A DNA stretch of 64,000 bases from Geodermatophilus obscurus. Lineage in GTDB: Bacteria; Actinomycetota; Actinomycetes; Mycobacteriales; Geodermatophilaceae. Each line of letters begins with the position of its first letter. The stretch's first letter is position 1. Below, piece by piece: positions 41,719 through 50,311 of the stretch. The stretch lies in contig NZ_FRDM01000012.1 of the NCBI RefSeq assembly GCF_900143215.1, positions 1-64,000 on the forward strand, in the 5' to 3' direction. The notes below the pieces were generated by a model that ran no database searches, was not told the origin of the DNA, and saw only the letters and a list, made by a program, of their open reading frames with translations. Position numbers and translations under genes: made by a program.

Positions 41719-43770
41719 TCAGCCCGCCGCCGGCGGCCAGGTCTTGGCCACCATCGTCAGGACGTCGTAGGTCGCCACCGGCTTGCCCTCGCCGTTGACG
41801 ACCACGGCGTCCCAGCGGACCTCGCCGTGGTCGGCGCCGCCGCGCGGGCTGATCTGCTTGGCGGTGAGCGTGACGGTCAACTCCTCCCCCGGCTTGACCG
41901 GGGTGAGGAAGCGCAGGTTGTCCACGCCGTAGTTGGCCAGCACCGGCCCCGGAGCCGGGTCGACGAACAGGCCGGCCGCCCAGGAGACGATCAGGTAGCC
42001 GTGCGCCACCCGGCCGCCGAAGAGCGGGTTCGCCGCGGCGGCCTCCTCGTCCATGTGGGCGTAGAAGGTGTCGCCGGTGAACGAGGCGAAGTGCTCGATG
42101 TCCTCCAGCGTGATCGCCCGCGGGCCGGCGGTGATCGAGTCGCCGATGCGCAGCTCGGCCAGCGACTTGCGGAACGGGTGCACGCCGTCGTCCGTGCGCT
42201 CCGCCCCGGCGATCCAGCGGCCGCCGATCGCGGTGAGCTGGTCGGGCGAGGCCTGGACGGCGGTGCGCTGCATGTGGTGCAGCACGCCGCGGATGCCGCC
42301 GAGCTCCTCGCCACCGCCCGCGCGACCCGGCCCGCCGTGCACGAGCACCGGCAGCGGCGAGCCGTGCCCGGTGTTCTCCTTCGCGTCGTCCCGGTCGAGC
42401 ACCAGGATCCGGCCGTGCGCGTGCGCCGCGCCGAGCACGAACTCCCGGGCGAACTCCCGGTCGTGGGTCACCACCGAGCCGACCAGGCTGCCCTGACCGC
42501 GGGCGGCGAGTTCCACGGCCTGCGCCACGCCGTCGTAGGGCATGACCGTGCTGACCGGGCCGAACGCCTCGACGTCGTGCGGCTCGGCGGCGGCCAGGTC
42601 GTCGCAGCGCAGCAGCATCGGCGGGAGGAACGCGCCGCGGTCGCGGTCGGCACCCACCACCTCGAAGTGCTCGGGGTCCCCGGCCACCAGCTCGGCGACG
42701 CCGCGCAGCGCCTTGAGCGAGCGCAGCACCTCCTCGCGCTGGCCCCGGCTGGCCAGGGCACCCATCCGGACGCCCTCGGCACCCGGCGCCCCGACGACGA
42801 CGTTCGCCAGCCGGTCCCGGGTCGCCTCGATGACGTCGTCCATCAGGCTGCGCGGGACGAACGCGCGGCGGATGGCGGTGCACTTCTGGCCGGCCTTGAC
42901 CGTCATCTCGGTGACCAGCTGCTTGACGAAGAGGTCGAACTCGGGGGTGTCCGGGGTGGCGTCCGGGCCGAGCACCGAGCAGTTGAGCGAGTCCGCCTCG
43001 GCGTTGAACCGGACGGAGTTGGCGACCACCGCGGGGGAGCTGCGCAGCTTGCGCGCCGTGGTGGCCGAGCCGGTGAAGAACACCAGGTCCTGACCGGCCA
43101 GGCCGTCGAGGAGACCGGTGGCACTGCCGGCCAGCAGCTGGAGCGAGCCCTCGGGCAGCAGGCCGGACTCGATGACCTCCCGGACGACGGCCTCGGTGAG
43201 GTAGGCGGTCTGGCTGGCCGGCTTCACGATCGTCGGGACGCCGGCGAGGAAAGCCGGTGCGAGCTTCTCCAGGAAGCCCCACACGGGGAAGTTGAAGGCG
43301 TTGATCTGCACGGCCACCCCACGCAGGGGCGTGTAGAGGTGCTGGCCGACGAAGGTGCCGCCCCTGCCGAGCGGCTCGACGGCGCCGTCGAGGACGACGG
43401 TGTCGTCGGGCAGCTCGCGGCGGCCCTTGCTGGCGTAGGAGAGCAGCGTGCCGAAGCCGCCGTCGATGTCCACCGCGCTGTCGCGGTCGGTGGCGCCGGT
43501 GCGGCGGGAGAGCGCGTAGAACGCGTCCTTGCCGGCCATCAGCTTCAGGCCCAGCTGCTTGAGCAGGCCGGCGCGCTGGTGGAAGGTCAGCTCCCGCAGC
43601 GCCGGTCCGCCGACGGTGCGGGCGTGGTCGAGCATCGCGGGGACGTCGAGGCCGGTGCTGCTGATCCGGGTGACGGGCTCCCCGGTCACGGCGTCGGCGA
43701 TCGGCGTGCCGTCGTCCGGCGCGGTGTACCAGCGGCCGGCGACGTAGCTCTGGAGCAGGGGTGCGGTCAT
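41719..43770 (-). CDS. paaZ: Bifunctional oxepin-CoA hydrolase/aldehyde dehydrogenase
   Basis: A protein of 683 aa, the usual PaaZ length. The start is ATG 43770, chosen for its GAGGAGTACC; an in-frame ATG 9 codons earlier has none. The N-terminal ~520 residues form an aldehyde dehydrogenase: FNFPVWGFLEKLAPAFLAG, VVFFTGSAT-like LVFFTGSATTARKLR, VRFNAEADSLNCSVLGPD and KAGQKCTAIRRAFVPRS with the nucleophile Cys. The C-terminal ~150 residues are an (R)-hydratase MaoC-like hot-dog domain with FTGDTFYAHMDEEAAAANPL and FGGRVAHGYLI. It opens the oxepin-CoA ring and oxidises the resulting semialdehyde. Last gene of the unit paaK-tetR-paaZ. Confidence 0.93.
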   Translation of the reverse strand: MTAPLLQSYVAGRWYTAPDDGTPIADAVTGEPVTRISSTGLDVPAMLDHARTVGGPALRELTFHQRAGLLKQLGLKLMAGKDAFYALSRRTGATDRDSAVDIDGGFGTLLSYASKGRRELPDDTVVLDGAVEPLGRGGTFVGQHLYTPLRGVAVQINAFNFPVWGFLEKLAPAFLAGVPTIVKPASQTAYLTEAVVREVIESGLLPEGSLQLLAGSATGLLDGLAGQDLVFFTGSATTARKLRSSPAVVANSVRFNAEADSLNCSVLGPDATPDTPEFDLFVKQLVTEMTVKAGQKCTAIRRAFVPRSLMDDVIEATRDRLANVVVGAPGAEGVRMGALASRGQREEVLRSLKALRGVAELVAGDPEHFEVVGADRDRGAFLPPMLLRCDDLAAAEPHDVEAFGPVSTVMPYDGVAQAVELAARGQGSLVGSVVTHDREFAREFVLGAAHAHGRILVLDRDDAKENTGHGSPLPVLVHGGPGRAGGGEELGGIRGVLHHMQRTAVQASPDQLTAIGGRWIAGAERTDDGVHPFRKSLAELRIGDSITAGPRAITLEDIEHFASFTGDTFYAHMDEEAAAANPLFGGRVAHGYLIVSWAAGLFVDPAPGPVLANYGVDNLRFLTPVKPGEELTVTLTAKQISPRGGADHGEVRWDAVVVNGEGKPVATYDVLTMVAKTWPPAAG

Positions 43771-43813
43771 CGGGGTACTCCTCGGGTGCTCCTCCACGGA
43801 GGAACGGATCGGG

Positions 43814-44443
43814 TCAGGGCGGTGAGGACGAGGCGGACCCGGCGTGCAGGCCCTGGAAGGTCGTGGCGACGAGCGCGTCGGCGAGGTCGTCGGCGGACAG
43901 GCCGCCGTCGGGGCGGTACCACTCGGTCAGCGAGTTGACGGTGCCGAACAGCAGGCGGCTGATGACGGCAGGGTCGACATCGGGGCGGACGTCTCCCTCC
44001 TCCTCCGCGGCGCGGACCAGATCGGTGACGACGCGGTCGAATCGACGACGTCGCTGGAGGGCCGCCTGCTCGACCGGGGAGTTGCCGCGCACCCGCAGCA
44101 GCAGGGTCACGAACGGCAGCTCGGCAGCGAGCACGCGCACCGAGCCGCGGACGACGTGCTCGAGGCGGTCGATGGCCGGCCCGCTGGTGGCGCCGGGCTC
44201 TTCGGTGACGGCGAACAGCGCGTCCAGCGCCCGGTCGAGGGCCAGCCGGAGGAGCTCGACCTTGCTGGGCACGTGGTGGTAGATCGCCGATTTGGTGACG
44301 CCGAGCCGCGCGGCCAGCTCCTCCATGCTCGTCGCGTCGTAACCGCGCTCGTTGAAGACCGCGACCGCGACGTCGAGCAGCGAGTCCAGCGAGTGACCCG
44401 GACGCCCCCGCCGGGTCCGGGCCGGGTCGGCCGTGGACGTCAC
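43814..44443 (-). CDS. paaR: TetR-family regulator, probable phenylacetate repressor PaaR
   Basis: About 209 aa from GTG 44443 (VTSTADPARTRRGRPGHSLD). An upstream in-frame ATG at 44527 lies inside the 80-bp tandem repeats and is unlikely to be genuine. The DNA-binding domain reads LDVAVAVFNERGYDATSMEE and RLGVTKSAIYHHVPSKVELL, a textbook TetR helix-turn-helix. The ligand domain resembles the PaaR/TetR_C_33 type (VRVLAAELPFVTLLLRVRGN). Encoded between paaK and paaZ, it is the best candidate to bind the three GACC-N4-GGTC palindromes. In other actinobacteria PaaR is released by phenylacetyl-CoA. Confidence 0.82.
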   Translation of the reverse strand: MTSTADPARTRRGRPGHSLDSLLDVAVAVFNERGYDATSMEELAARLGVTKSAIYHHVPSKVELLRLALDRALDALFAVTEEPGATSGPAIDRLEHVVRGSVRVLAAELPFVTLLLRVRGNSPVEQAALQRRRRFDRVVTDLVRAAEEEGDVRPDVDPAVISRLLFGTVNSLTEWYRPDGGLSADDLADALVATTFQGLHAGSASSSPP

Positions 44444-44460
44444 GCGCGGTGCCCCGTCTC

Positions 44461-44683
44461 GCGGGGCGCTCTGCTGCTCGGCTCGTTCCTCACTGCGATG
44501 CTCACGCCCCTGTCCGCTCGCGGTCACACCGGCTCGTTCCCACGGGGCGCTCCGCTCCTCGTTCGTTCCTCACTGCGATGCTCACGCCCCTGTCCGCTCG
44601 CGATCACACCGGCTCGCTCCCGCCGGGCGCTCCGCTCCTCGTTCGTTCCTCACTGCGATGCTCACGCCCCTGTCCGCTCGCGG
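44461..44683. repeat. 80-bp tandem repeat, 2.8 copies
   Basis: Units begin at 44461, 44541 and 44621 with an exact 80-bp period. Invariant parts include CTCACTGCGATGCTCACGCC and CCTGTCCGCTCGCG; the joining segment TCACACCGGCTCG varies by a few bases. The array fills the gap between paaK and tetR and overlaps the last 7 codons of paaK. On the minus strand it reads GAGCATCGCAGTGAGGAAC, a motif that recurs in altered form inside paaB. Confidence 0.85.
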
Positions 44684-46008
44684 AGGTCGTAGAGCCGCTT
44701 GAGCTTGCCCATCGACCTGGCCAGGGTCTCCGGGTCCACGACGAGCACCTCGATGCTGGTGCCGACGGTGTCCTTCACCGCCTTGGTGACCTCGGCGGCG
44801 GCGATGGACCGGCGCTCGGCCGGGCAGTCGGGACGGGCCTCGATCCGTGCGGTGAGGTGGTCCATCCGGCCGCGGGTGGTCAGCTCCAGGGCGAAGTGCG
44901 GTGAGAGACCCGGGGTCCGGAGCACGATCTCCTCGATCTGGGTCGGGAACAGGTTGACCCCGCGCAGGATGATCATGTCGTCGGTGCGGCCGGTGATCTT
45001 CTCCATGCGCCGCATGCCGGGCCGGGCGGTCCCGGGCAGCAGACGGGTCAGATCCCGGGTGCGGTACCGGATGACCGGCATGGCCTCCTTGGTGAGCGAG
45101 GTGAACACCAGCTCGCCCTGCTCCCCGTCCGGCAGGACCTCGCCGGTCAGCGGGTCGATGACCTCCGGGTAGAAGTGGTCCTCCCAGACGTGCAGGCCGT
45201 CCTTGGTCTCGACGCACTCCTGCGCGACGCCGGGGCCCATGACCTCGGACAGGCCGTAGATGTCGACCGCGTGGATGCCCGCGCGTTCCTCCGTCTCCCG
45301 GCGCATCTGCTCGGTCCACGGCTCGGCGCCGAAGATGCCGATCTCCAGTGAGCTGTCCCTGGGGTCGAGCCCCTGCTTCTCGAACTCGTCGATGACGGTG
45401 AGCATGTAGGAGGGCGTCACCATGATCACCCTCGGCTCGAAGTCGGTGATCAGCTGGACCTGGCGAGGAGTCATGCCGCCGGAGACCGGGATGACGGTGC
45501 AGCCGAGCTTCTCGGCGCCGTAGTGGGCACCCAGGCCGCCGGTGAACAGGCCGTAGCCGTAGGCGTTGTGCAGCTTGTCGCCGGGCCGCCCGCCGGCCGC
45601 GCGGATGGAGCGGGCCATGACGGTGGCCCAGGTGTCGAGGTCGCGCTCGGTGTAGCCGACGACGGTGGGCCGGCCGGTGGTGCCGGAGGAGGCGTGCACC
45701 CGGCGCACCTGGTCCTGCGGGACGGCGAACATGCCGAACGGGTAGTTGTCCCGCAGATCGGCCTTGCTGGTGGTGGGGAACCTCGCCAGGTCGGCGAGCT
45801 CCCGGCAGTCCTCGGGGTGCACACCGGCCGCGTCGAAGGCCGCCCGGTAGTGCGGCACGTTCTCGTAGGCGTGCCGCAGCGTCCACCGCAGCCGCTCCAG
45901 CTGCAGCGCGCGCAACTCCTCCGCGGACAGCCGTTCCGCCGGGTCGAGGAGAGCCGGGTCGGGAGGAGCTCCCAAGCGCCGGGTGGGCTCGCTGGTCACA
46001 GCCGTCAT
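44662..46008 (-). CDS. paaK: Phenylacetate-CoA ligase
   Basis: A protein of 448 aa with GGAGGCC before ATG 46008. Adenylate-forming motifs: [19 protein letters not shown] (P-loop, SSGTTG at 107-112), [20 protein letters not shown] typical of Paa[29 protein letters not shown] and [20 protein letters not shown], and the C-terminal lysine region [14 protein letters not shown]. It activates phenylacetate to phenylacetyl-CoA with ATP. The last residues E-R-T-G-A and the stop fall within the 80-bp repeat array, so the extreme C-terminus may have been reshaped by it. It is divergent from paaA with TetR-type operators between them. Confidence 0.94.
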   Translation of the reverse strand: MTAVTSEPTRRLGAPPDPALLDPAERLSAEELRALQLERLRWTLRHAYENVPHYRAAFDAAGVHPEDCRELADLARFPTTSKADLRDNYPFGMFAVPQDQVRRVHASSGTTGRPTVVGYTERDLDTWATVMARSIRAAGGRPGDKLHNAYGYGLFTGGLGAHYGAEKLGCTVIPVSGGMTPRQVQLITDFEPRVIMVTPSYMLTVIDEFEKQGLDPRDSSLEIGIFGAEPWTEQMRRETEERAGIHAVDIYGLSEVMGPGVAQECVETKDGLHVWEDHFYPEVIDPLTGEVLPDGEQGELVFTSLTKEAMPVIRYRTRDLTRLLPGTARPGMRRMEKITGRTDDMIILRGVNLFPTQIEEIVLRTPGLSPHFALELTTRGRMDHLTARIEARPDCPAERRSIAAAEVTKAVKDTVGTSIEVLVVDPETLARSMGKLKRLYDLRERTGA

Positions 46009-46068
46009 GGCGGAGGCCTCCGTGGTCCTGAGCGTCGTCGCCGGACGGTCGGCGGATGCGCGCTCCAG

Positions 46069-46091
46069 TTACCGACCGGATGGTCAGGTAA
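46069..46091. promoter_or_regulatory. PaaR-type operator, site 2 (paaK side)
   Basis: TTACCGACC-GGAT-GGTCAGGTAA, an imperfect palindrome with the GACC-N4-GGTC core, 61 bp before the paaK start. It probably represses the minus-strand unit paaK-tetR-paaZ. Confidence 0.6.
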
Positions 46092-46177
46092 TCATCTCCC
46101 TCAGGACACGGCTGTCAAGCCCCCGCAGGAACTCCTTGCGGCGGGCTTGTGCGGTGGCACGGCGTCGTGCACACTGA

Positions 46178-46199
46178 TTACCGACCGTCCGGTCAGTAA
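46178..46199. promoter_or_regulatory. PaaR-type operator, site 3 (paaA side)
   Basis: TTACCGACCG-TC-CGGTCAGTAA, 22 bp with a single mismatch between arms, 32 bp before paaA. It shares the T-T-A-C-y-GACC half-site with sites 1 and 2. Confidence 0.7.
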
Positions 46200-46230
46200 A
46201 TGGCTCCAGTCGCACCCCGAGGGGAACGAG

Positions 46231-47205
46231 ATGTCGGCACCCACCCTGGAACGGCCCGCTCCGGACGAGGCAGCGCTGCAGGAGCAGTTCGACGCCACGA
46301 TCGCCGCCGACCACCGCATCGAGCCGCGGGACTGGATGCCGGAGGGCTACCGCAAGACGCTGATCCGGCAGGTCGCCCAGCACGCGCACTCGGAGATCAT
46401 CGGGATGCAGCCGGAGGGCGACTGGCTGCTGGCCGCACCGAGCCTGCGCCGCAAGTCGGTCCTGCTGGCCAAGGTCCAGGACGAGGCCGGCCACGGCCTG
46501 TACCTCTACTCCGCGGCCGAGACGCTCGGCGCCGACCGGGCGGACCTGACCGACAAGCTCATCGAGGGCAAGCAGAAGTACAGCTCGATCTTCAACTACC
46601 CCACGCTCAGCTACGCCGACGTCGGCGTCATCGGCTGGCTGGTCGACGGTGCGGCGATCTGCAACCAGGTGCCGCTGTGCCGGTCCTCCTACGGGCCCTA
46701 CGCGCGGGCGATGATCCGCGTCTGCAAGGAGGAGTCGTTCCACCAGCGGCAGGGCTACGAGTTGCTGATGACGATGATGCGCGGCACCCCCGAGCAGCGG
46801 GCGATGGTGCAGGACGCCGTCGAACGCTGGTGGTGGCCGACGCTGATGATGTTCGGCCCCCCCGACGAGCACAGCCCCAACACCGCGCAGTCGATGGCCT
46901 GGGGCATCAAACGGCACACCAACGACGAGCTGCGTCAGAAGTTCGTCGACATGTCCGTCCCGCAGGCCGAGGTCCTCGGCGTCACGCTCCCCGACCCGGA
47001 GCTCGAGTTCGACCCCGAGACCGGCCACTACCGGTTCGGTCAGCTCGACTGGGAGGAGTTCAAGCGGGTCGTCGGCGGCCAGGGCCCGATGAACGAGATC
47101 CGCCTCGCTCGCCGCCGCGCGGCCCGCGACGACAACGCCTGGGTCACCGAGGCCGCCACCGCCTACGCGGAGAAGCACGCCGAGCACGAGGGAGCCGTCG
47201 CGTGA
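46231..47205 (+). CDS. paaA: 1,2-phenylacetyl-CoA epoxidase, catalytic subunit A
   Basis: A protein of 324 aa from ATG 46231 with GAGGGGAACGAG upstream; the long open frame above it is shadow. PaaA marks: [15 protein letters not shown], the di-iron site [20 protein letters not shown] with E-x-x-[21 protein letters not shown] with the second ligand set, and [16 protein letters not shown]. The enzyme adds one oxygen atom to the ring of phenylacetyl-CoA as part of the PaaABCDE multicomponent oxygenase. GTGA overlap with paaB indicates co-translation. Confidence 0.95.
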   Translation: MSAPTLERPAPDEAALQEQFDATIAADHRIEPRDWMPEGYRKTLIRQVAQHAHSEIIGMQPEGDWLLAAPSLRRKSVLLAKVQDEAGHGLYLYSAAETLGADRADLTDKLIEGKQKYSSIFNYPTLSYADVGVIGWLVDGAAICNQVPLCRSSYGPYARAMIRVCKEESFHQRQGYELLMTMMRGTPEQRAMVQDAVERWWWPTLMMFGPPDEHSPNTAQSMAWGIKRHTNDELRQKFVDMSVPQAEVLGVTLPDPELEFDPETGHYRFGQLDWEEFKRVVGGQGPMNEIRLARRRAARDDNAWVTEAATAYAEKHAEHEGAVA

Positions 47206-47657
47206 GCACCTCCGACGCGAGGACGACGCCCGAGCGAGCATCGCAGGGAGCAGCAGCGACCGAGGAGCGGAACGAGGGCGGAGTCGAGCCGTTGGGCACC
47301 GTCACCGCCGAGGGCGGGCACGGCGCCATCCCGACCGGCCCCGAGGTGCCGGTGGAGCCCCGCCGCCCGGCCGTGAAGCGCGACTGGCCGCTGTACGAGG
47401 TGTTCGTCCGCGGCAAGCGCGGGCTCAACCACGTGCACGTCGGCTCGCTGCACGCCCCCGACGACGAGATGGCCATCGACGCCGCCCGGGATCTGTACAC
47501 CCGGCGCAACGAGGGCGTGAGCATCTGGGTGGTCAGGGCCGCCGACATCACCGCCTCCAGCCCCGACGAGAAGGACCCGCTGTTCGCTCCCAGCGGCGAC
47601 AAGGTCTACCGGCACCCCACGTTCTACGAGATCCCCGAGGACGTCCCCCACATGTAG
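47202..47657 (+). CDS. paaB: 1,2-phenylacetyl-CoA epoxidase subunit B with long N-terminal extension
   Basis: A protein of 151 aa from GTG 47202, which overlaps paaA by four bases. The conserved PaaB domain is only the last ~95 residues: [40 protein letters not shown] and [16 protein letters not shown]. Usual PaaB proteins are ~95-105 aa, so about 50 extra residues precede the domain. They are Ala/Glu/Gly-rich and low in complexity. Part of this extension (47236-47273) resembles the dispersed repeat found next to paaK, suggesting that repeat insertion lengthened the protein. PaaB is a structural bridge between catalytic units. An internal start near 47370 is possible but breaks the paaA coupling. 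Confidence 0.88.
   Translation: MSTSDARTTPERASQGAAATEERNEGGVEPLGTVTAEGGHGAIPTGPEVPVEPRRPAVKRDWPLYEVFVRGKRGLNHVHVGSLHAPDDEMAIDAARDLYTRRNEGVSIWVVRAADITASSPDEKDPLFAPSGDKVYRHPTFYEIPEDVPHM
47236..47273 (-). repeat. Degenerate copy of the paaK-side repeat inside paaB
   Basis: The plus-strand sequence GAGCATCGCAGGGAGCAGC, continuing ACCGAGGAGCGGAAC, closely matches the reverse strand of the 80-bp repeat units, GAGCATCGCAGTGAGGAAC then GAACGAGGAGCGGAGC. It lies within codons for the non-conserved N-terminal part of PaaB. Confidence 0.5.
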
Positions 47658-47661
47658 CGGA

Positions 47662-47711
47662 CCTGCCTCCTCCCCGCCGCTCGGTCCTCGCGGCGAGCCC
47701 CTGGAGGCAGG
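47662..47711 (+). repeat. Palindromic element, copy B (between paaB and paaC)
   Basis: A 50-bp element: arms CCTGCCTCC and GGAGGCAGG (9 bp, perfect) and inner CCGCTCG...CTCGCGGCGAGCC core, matching the copies in the monooxygenase gene. It begins 4 bases after the paaB stop and fills part of the 122-bp gap, the only large gap in the paaABCDE operon. As RNA it would fold into a stable hairpin that might modulate mRNA stability. Confidence 0.7.
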
Positions 47712-47779
47712 CCATCTCCAGTGGGGCCCTGAGAGGAGGGCCGCCGCTGGGCAAGCATCCAACGAGAGGTTCCGCTGGC

Positions 47780-48691
47780 ATGGCACACGAGGAAACGGTC
47801 TACGAGGCGCTGTCCAACGCCCACGACGACGAGGGGCACTGGGCTTTCGGCACCGGCTTCGACGAACCCCTGGCCGGCGTCGACACCACCGTCCCCGACG
47901 GCATCGACCCCGCCGACCTCGGCGCCTACTGCCTGATGCTCGGCGACGACGCCCTCGTGCTCGCGCAGCGGCTGACGCAGTGGATCACCAACGCGCCGGA
48001 GCTCGAGGAGGAGGTCGCGATCGGCAACATCGGCCTCGACCTGCTCGGTCAGGCCCGGCTGCTGCTCGCCCGCGCCGGCTCCGTCGGCGTGCTCGGCCGC
48101 TCCCGCGAACTGGCCACCGACTCGATCCCCGACGAGGACGCGCTCGCCTACTTCCGCGACGCCGACGAGTTCCGCAACACCGCGCTCGTCGAGGCGCCGA
48201 ACGGTGACTTCGCCCGGACGATGATCCGGCTGCTCGTGGCTGCCTCCGTCCGCCTCGCGGTCTTCGTCCGCCTGCGCGACTCCCGCGATCCGGTGCTCGC
48301 CGCCATCGCCGCCAAGGGCGTCAAGGAGCTCACGTACCACCGCGACCACGCCGCCCGCTGGGTGCTGCGCCTCGGCGACGGCACCGAGGAGTCGCACCGC
48401 CGCGCCCAGGACGGCGTCGACGCGGTCTGGCCGCTGCTGGGCGACCTCTTCACGGCGACCGACGTCGAGACCCGGCTGACCGCGGCCGGCGTGGCCGTCG
48501 ACCCGGCCGACGTCCGCGCCGAGGTGCGCGAGGTGCTCAGCCAGGTGCTCGAGCGGGCGACCCTGCGGATGCCCGACTGGCCCGCCGACGCGCCGCCCCG
48601 GGGTCGTCTCGGGGAGCACGGGCCGGAGTTGGCCGAGCTGCTCGACACCCTGCAGGGGCTGGCCCGGCAGCACCCGGCGGCGACCTGGTGA
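47780..48691 (+). CDS. paaC: 1,2-phenylacetyl-CoA epoxidase subunit C
   Basis: A protein of 303 aa, slightly longer than typical (~250-280 aa). PaaC-type ferritin-like helical protein: AYCLMLGDDALVLAQRLTQW, IGNIGLDLLGQARLLLARAG, AYFRDADEFRNTALVEAPNG, GDFARTMIRLLVAASVRL and VKELTYHRDHAARWVLRLGD. It is structural: it lacks a full di-iron centre and pairs with PaaA. GAGAGG lies before ATG 47780. The stop overlaps paaD (GTGA). Confidence 0.93.
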   Translation: MAHEETVYEALSNAHDDEGHWAFGTGFDEPLAGVDTTVPDGIDPADLGAYCLMLGDDALVLAQRLTQWITNAPELEEEVAIGNIGLDLLGQARLLLARAGSVGVLGRSRELATDSIPDEDALAYFRDADEFRNTALVEAPNGDFARTMIRLLVAASVRLAVFVRLRDSRDPVLAAIAAKGVKELTYHRDHAARWVLRLGDGTEESHRRAQDGVDAVWPLLGDLFTATDVETRLTAAGVAVDPADVRAEVREVLSQVLERATLRMPDWPADAPPRGRLGEHGPELAELLDTLQGLARQHPAATW

Positions 48692-49212
48692 CCGCCGTGA
48701 CGCTGCAGCCTGCCGCTGCGACCGATCCCCGGGCCGTCGCCGAGACGGTCACCGACCCCGAACTGCCGATGCTGACCCTCGCCGACCTCGGTGTCCTGCG
48801 CGACGTCCGCACGGAGGACGACGGCACCGTCGTCGTCGACATCACGCCCACCTACTCCGGCTGCCCGGCGATGGGCGTGATGCGCGCCGACCTGCTGCAC
48901 GCGCTGCACACGGCCGGCTTCCACGACGTCGACGTGCGCACGGTGCTCTCCCCTGCCTGGACCAGCGACTGGATCAGCGAGGAGGGCCGCCGCAAGCTCG
49001 CCGCCGGCGGCATCGCCCCGCCGGGGACGGCACCGGTCCACTCCCCTGGCCCCGTTCCGCTGCAGCTCGGGCCCACCCGCCGCACCGCCGTCTGCCCGCA
49101 GTGCGGTTCGCCGGACACCGCGGAGCAGAGCGAGTTCAGTGCGACCGCCTGCAAGGCCCTGCGCCGCTGCCGCAGCTGTGGCGAGCCGTTCGAGCACTTC
49201 AAGGAGATCTGA
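48688..49212 (+). CDS. paaD: Phenylacetate degradation protein PaaD (MIP18/SufT-like plus zinc ribbon)
   Basis: A protein of 174 aa. The N-terminal DUF59/MIP18 domain reads VTDPELPMLTLADLGVLRDV and DITPTYSGCPAMGVMRADLL with the conserved Cys. The C-terminus holds a four-Cys zinc ribbon, VCPQCGSPDTAEQSEF and RRCRSCGEPFEHFKEI. PaaD is thought to help assemble the iron or Fe-S centres of the epoxidase system. It overlaps paaC (GTGA) and shares a base with paaE (TGATG). Confidence 0.93.
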   Translation: MTAVTLQPAAATDPRAVAETVTDPELPMLTLADLGVLRDVRTEDDGTVVVDITPTYSGCPAMGVMRADLLHALHTAGFHDVDVRTVLSPAWTSDWISEEGRRKLAAGGIAPPGTAPVHSPGPVPLQLGPTRRTAVCPQCGSPDTAEQSEFSATACKALRRCRSCGEPFEHFKEI

Positions 49213-50306
49213 TGACCGCCCCTGCCGAGGCCCCCGCCCGCCCCCGGAGGCGGCCGCAGTTCCACCCGCTGACGGTGGCCCGGGTCGAGCGGCTGACCGA
49301 CGACGCGGTCGCGGTCACCTTCGACGTCCCCGAGGAGCTGGCCGAGGACTACCGCTTCAAGCCCGGCCAGGCGCTCACGTTGCGCCGGGTCGACGGGGAC
49401 CGGGACGAGCGCCGCTCGTACTCCATCTGCGCGCCGGTGGGAGCCGCGCCACGGGTCGGCGTCCGCGAGGTCCCGGGCGGCTTCTTCTCCTCCTACCTCG
49501 TGCACGAGGTGGAGCCCGGCGATTCGATCGAGGTGCTGCCGCCGTCGGGCACGTTCACCGCCGACCTGTCGACGCCGGCCGACCACGTCTTCGTCGTCGC
49601 GGGATCGGGCATCACCCCGGCGCTGTCGCTGGCCGCCAGCGTGCTCCGGGACGGGCAGTCGACCGTGACCGTCTTCTACGGCAACCGCCGCACCAACACG
49701 GTGATGTTCGCCGACGAGCTCGCCGACCTGAAGGACGCCTACGGCACCCGGCTACAGCTGGTGCACGTGCTCTCCCGCGAGCCGCGCGACGCCGAGCTGA
49801 CCAGCGGCCGGCTCGACGGCGCCCGCCTGCGCGCCCTGGTGGAGAACCTGGTCGAGGCCGAGCGCGTCGACCACTGGTGGCTGTGCGGTCCGCACGGCAT
49901 GGTCGGCGACGCGCGGGACCTCCTGACCGAGCTGGGTGTGCCGTCCGAGAAGGTGCACCAGGAGCTGTTCTACGTCGACGACGTCCCGCCGCAGCCGGTC
50001 CGCGGCGACGACCAGACCGTCACCGGCCCCAGCAGCCAGGTCACCGTGGTCCTCGACGGCCGCTCGACCACGCTGGCCCTCCCCAAGGACGAGACCGTGC
50101 TGGACTCCGCCCAGCGGGTGCGCTCGGATCTGCCGTTCGCCTGCAAGGGCGGGGTGTGCGGCACCTGCCGCGCGCGGGTCACCGACGGGGAGGTGGAGAT
50201 GCGGCGCAACTACGCCCTCGAGGCCAAGGAGGTCGAGGCCGGCTACGTGCTCACCTGCCAGACGGTGCCCCTCTCCGACGCCGTCACCGTCGACTTCGAC
50301 GCCTGA
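49212..50306 (+). CDS. paaE: 1,2-phenylacetyl-CoA epoxidase reductase subunit E
   Basis: A protein of 364 aa. It has a ferredoxin-NADP reductase-type FAD domain (FKPGQALTLRRVDGDRDERR followed by SYSICAP), an NAD(P)H domain (VFVVAGSGITPALSLAASVL; WWLCGPHGMVGDARDLL) and a C-terminal plant-type [2Fe-2S] ferredoxin domain with CKGGVCGTCRARVTDGEVEM and LTCQTVP, giving the C-x4-C-x2-C-xn-C cluster. It passes electrons from NADPH to the PaaAC oxygenase. The start ATG 49212 shares its A with the paaD stop. Confidence 0.94.
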   Translation: MTAPAEAPARPRRRPQFHPLTVARVERLTDDAVAVTFDVPEELAEDYRFKPGQALTLRRVDGDRDERRSYSICAPVGAAPRVGVREVPGGFFSSYLVHEVEPGDSIEVLPPSGTFTADLSTPADHVFVVAGSGITPALSLAASVLRDGQSTVTVFYGNRRTNTVMFADELADLKDAYGTRLQLVHVLSREPRDAELTSGRLDGARLRALVENLVEAERVDHWWLCGPHGMVGDARDLLTELGVPSEKVHQELFYVDDVPPQPVRGDDQTVTGPSSQVTVVLDGRSTTLALPKDETVLDSAQRVRSDLPFACKGGVCGTCRARVTDGEVEMRRNYALEAKEVEAGYVLTCQTVPLSDAVTVDFDA

Positions 50307-50311
50307 CCCCG

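Noticed and set aside
44444-44527. Upstream ATG for the TetR gene
   Set aside because: The extra 28 residues come from the tandem repeat and lack any TetR similarity; GTG 44443 is preferred.
44461-44683. Possible CRISPR array
   Set aside because: Units are contiguous 80-bp tandem repeats with no unique spacers and no cas genes nearby.
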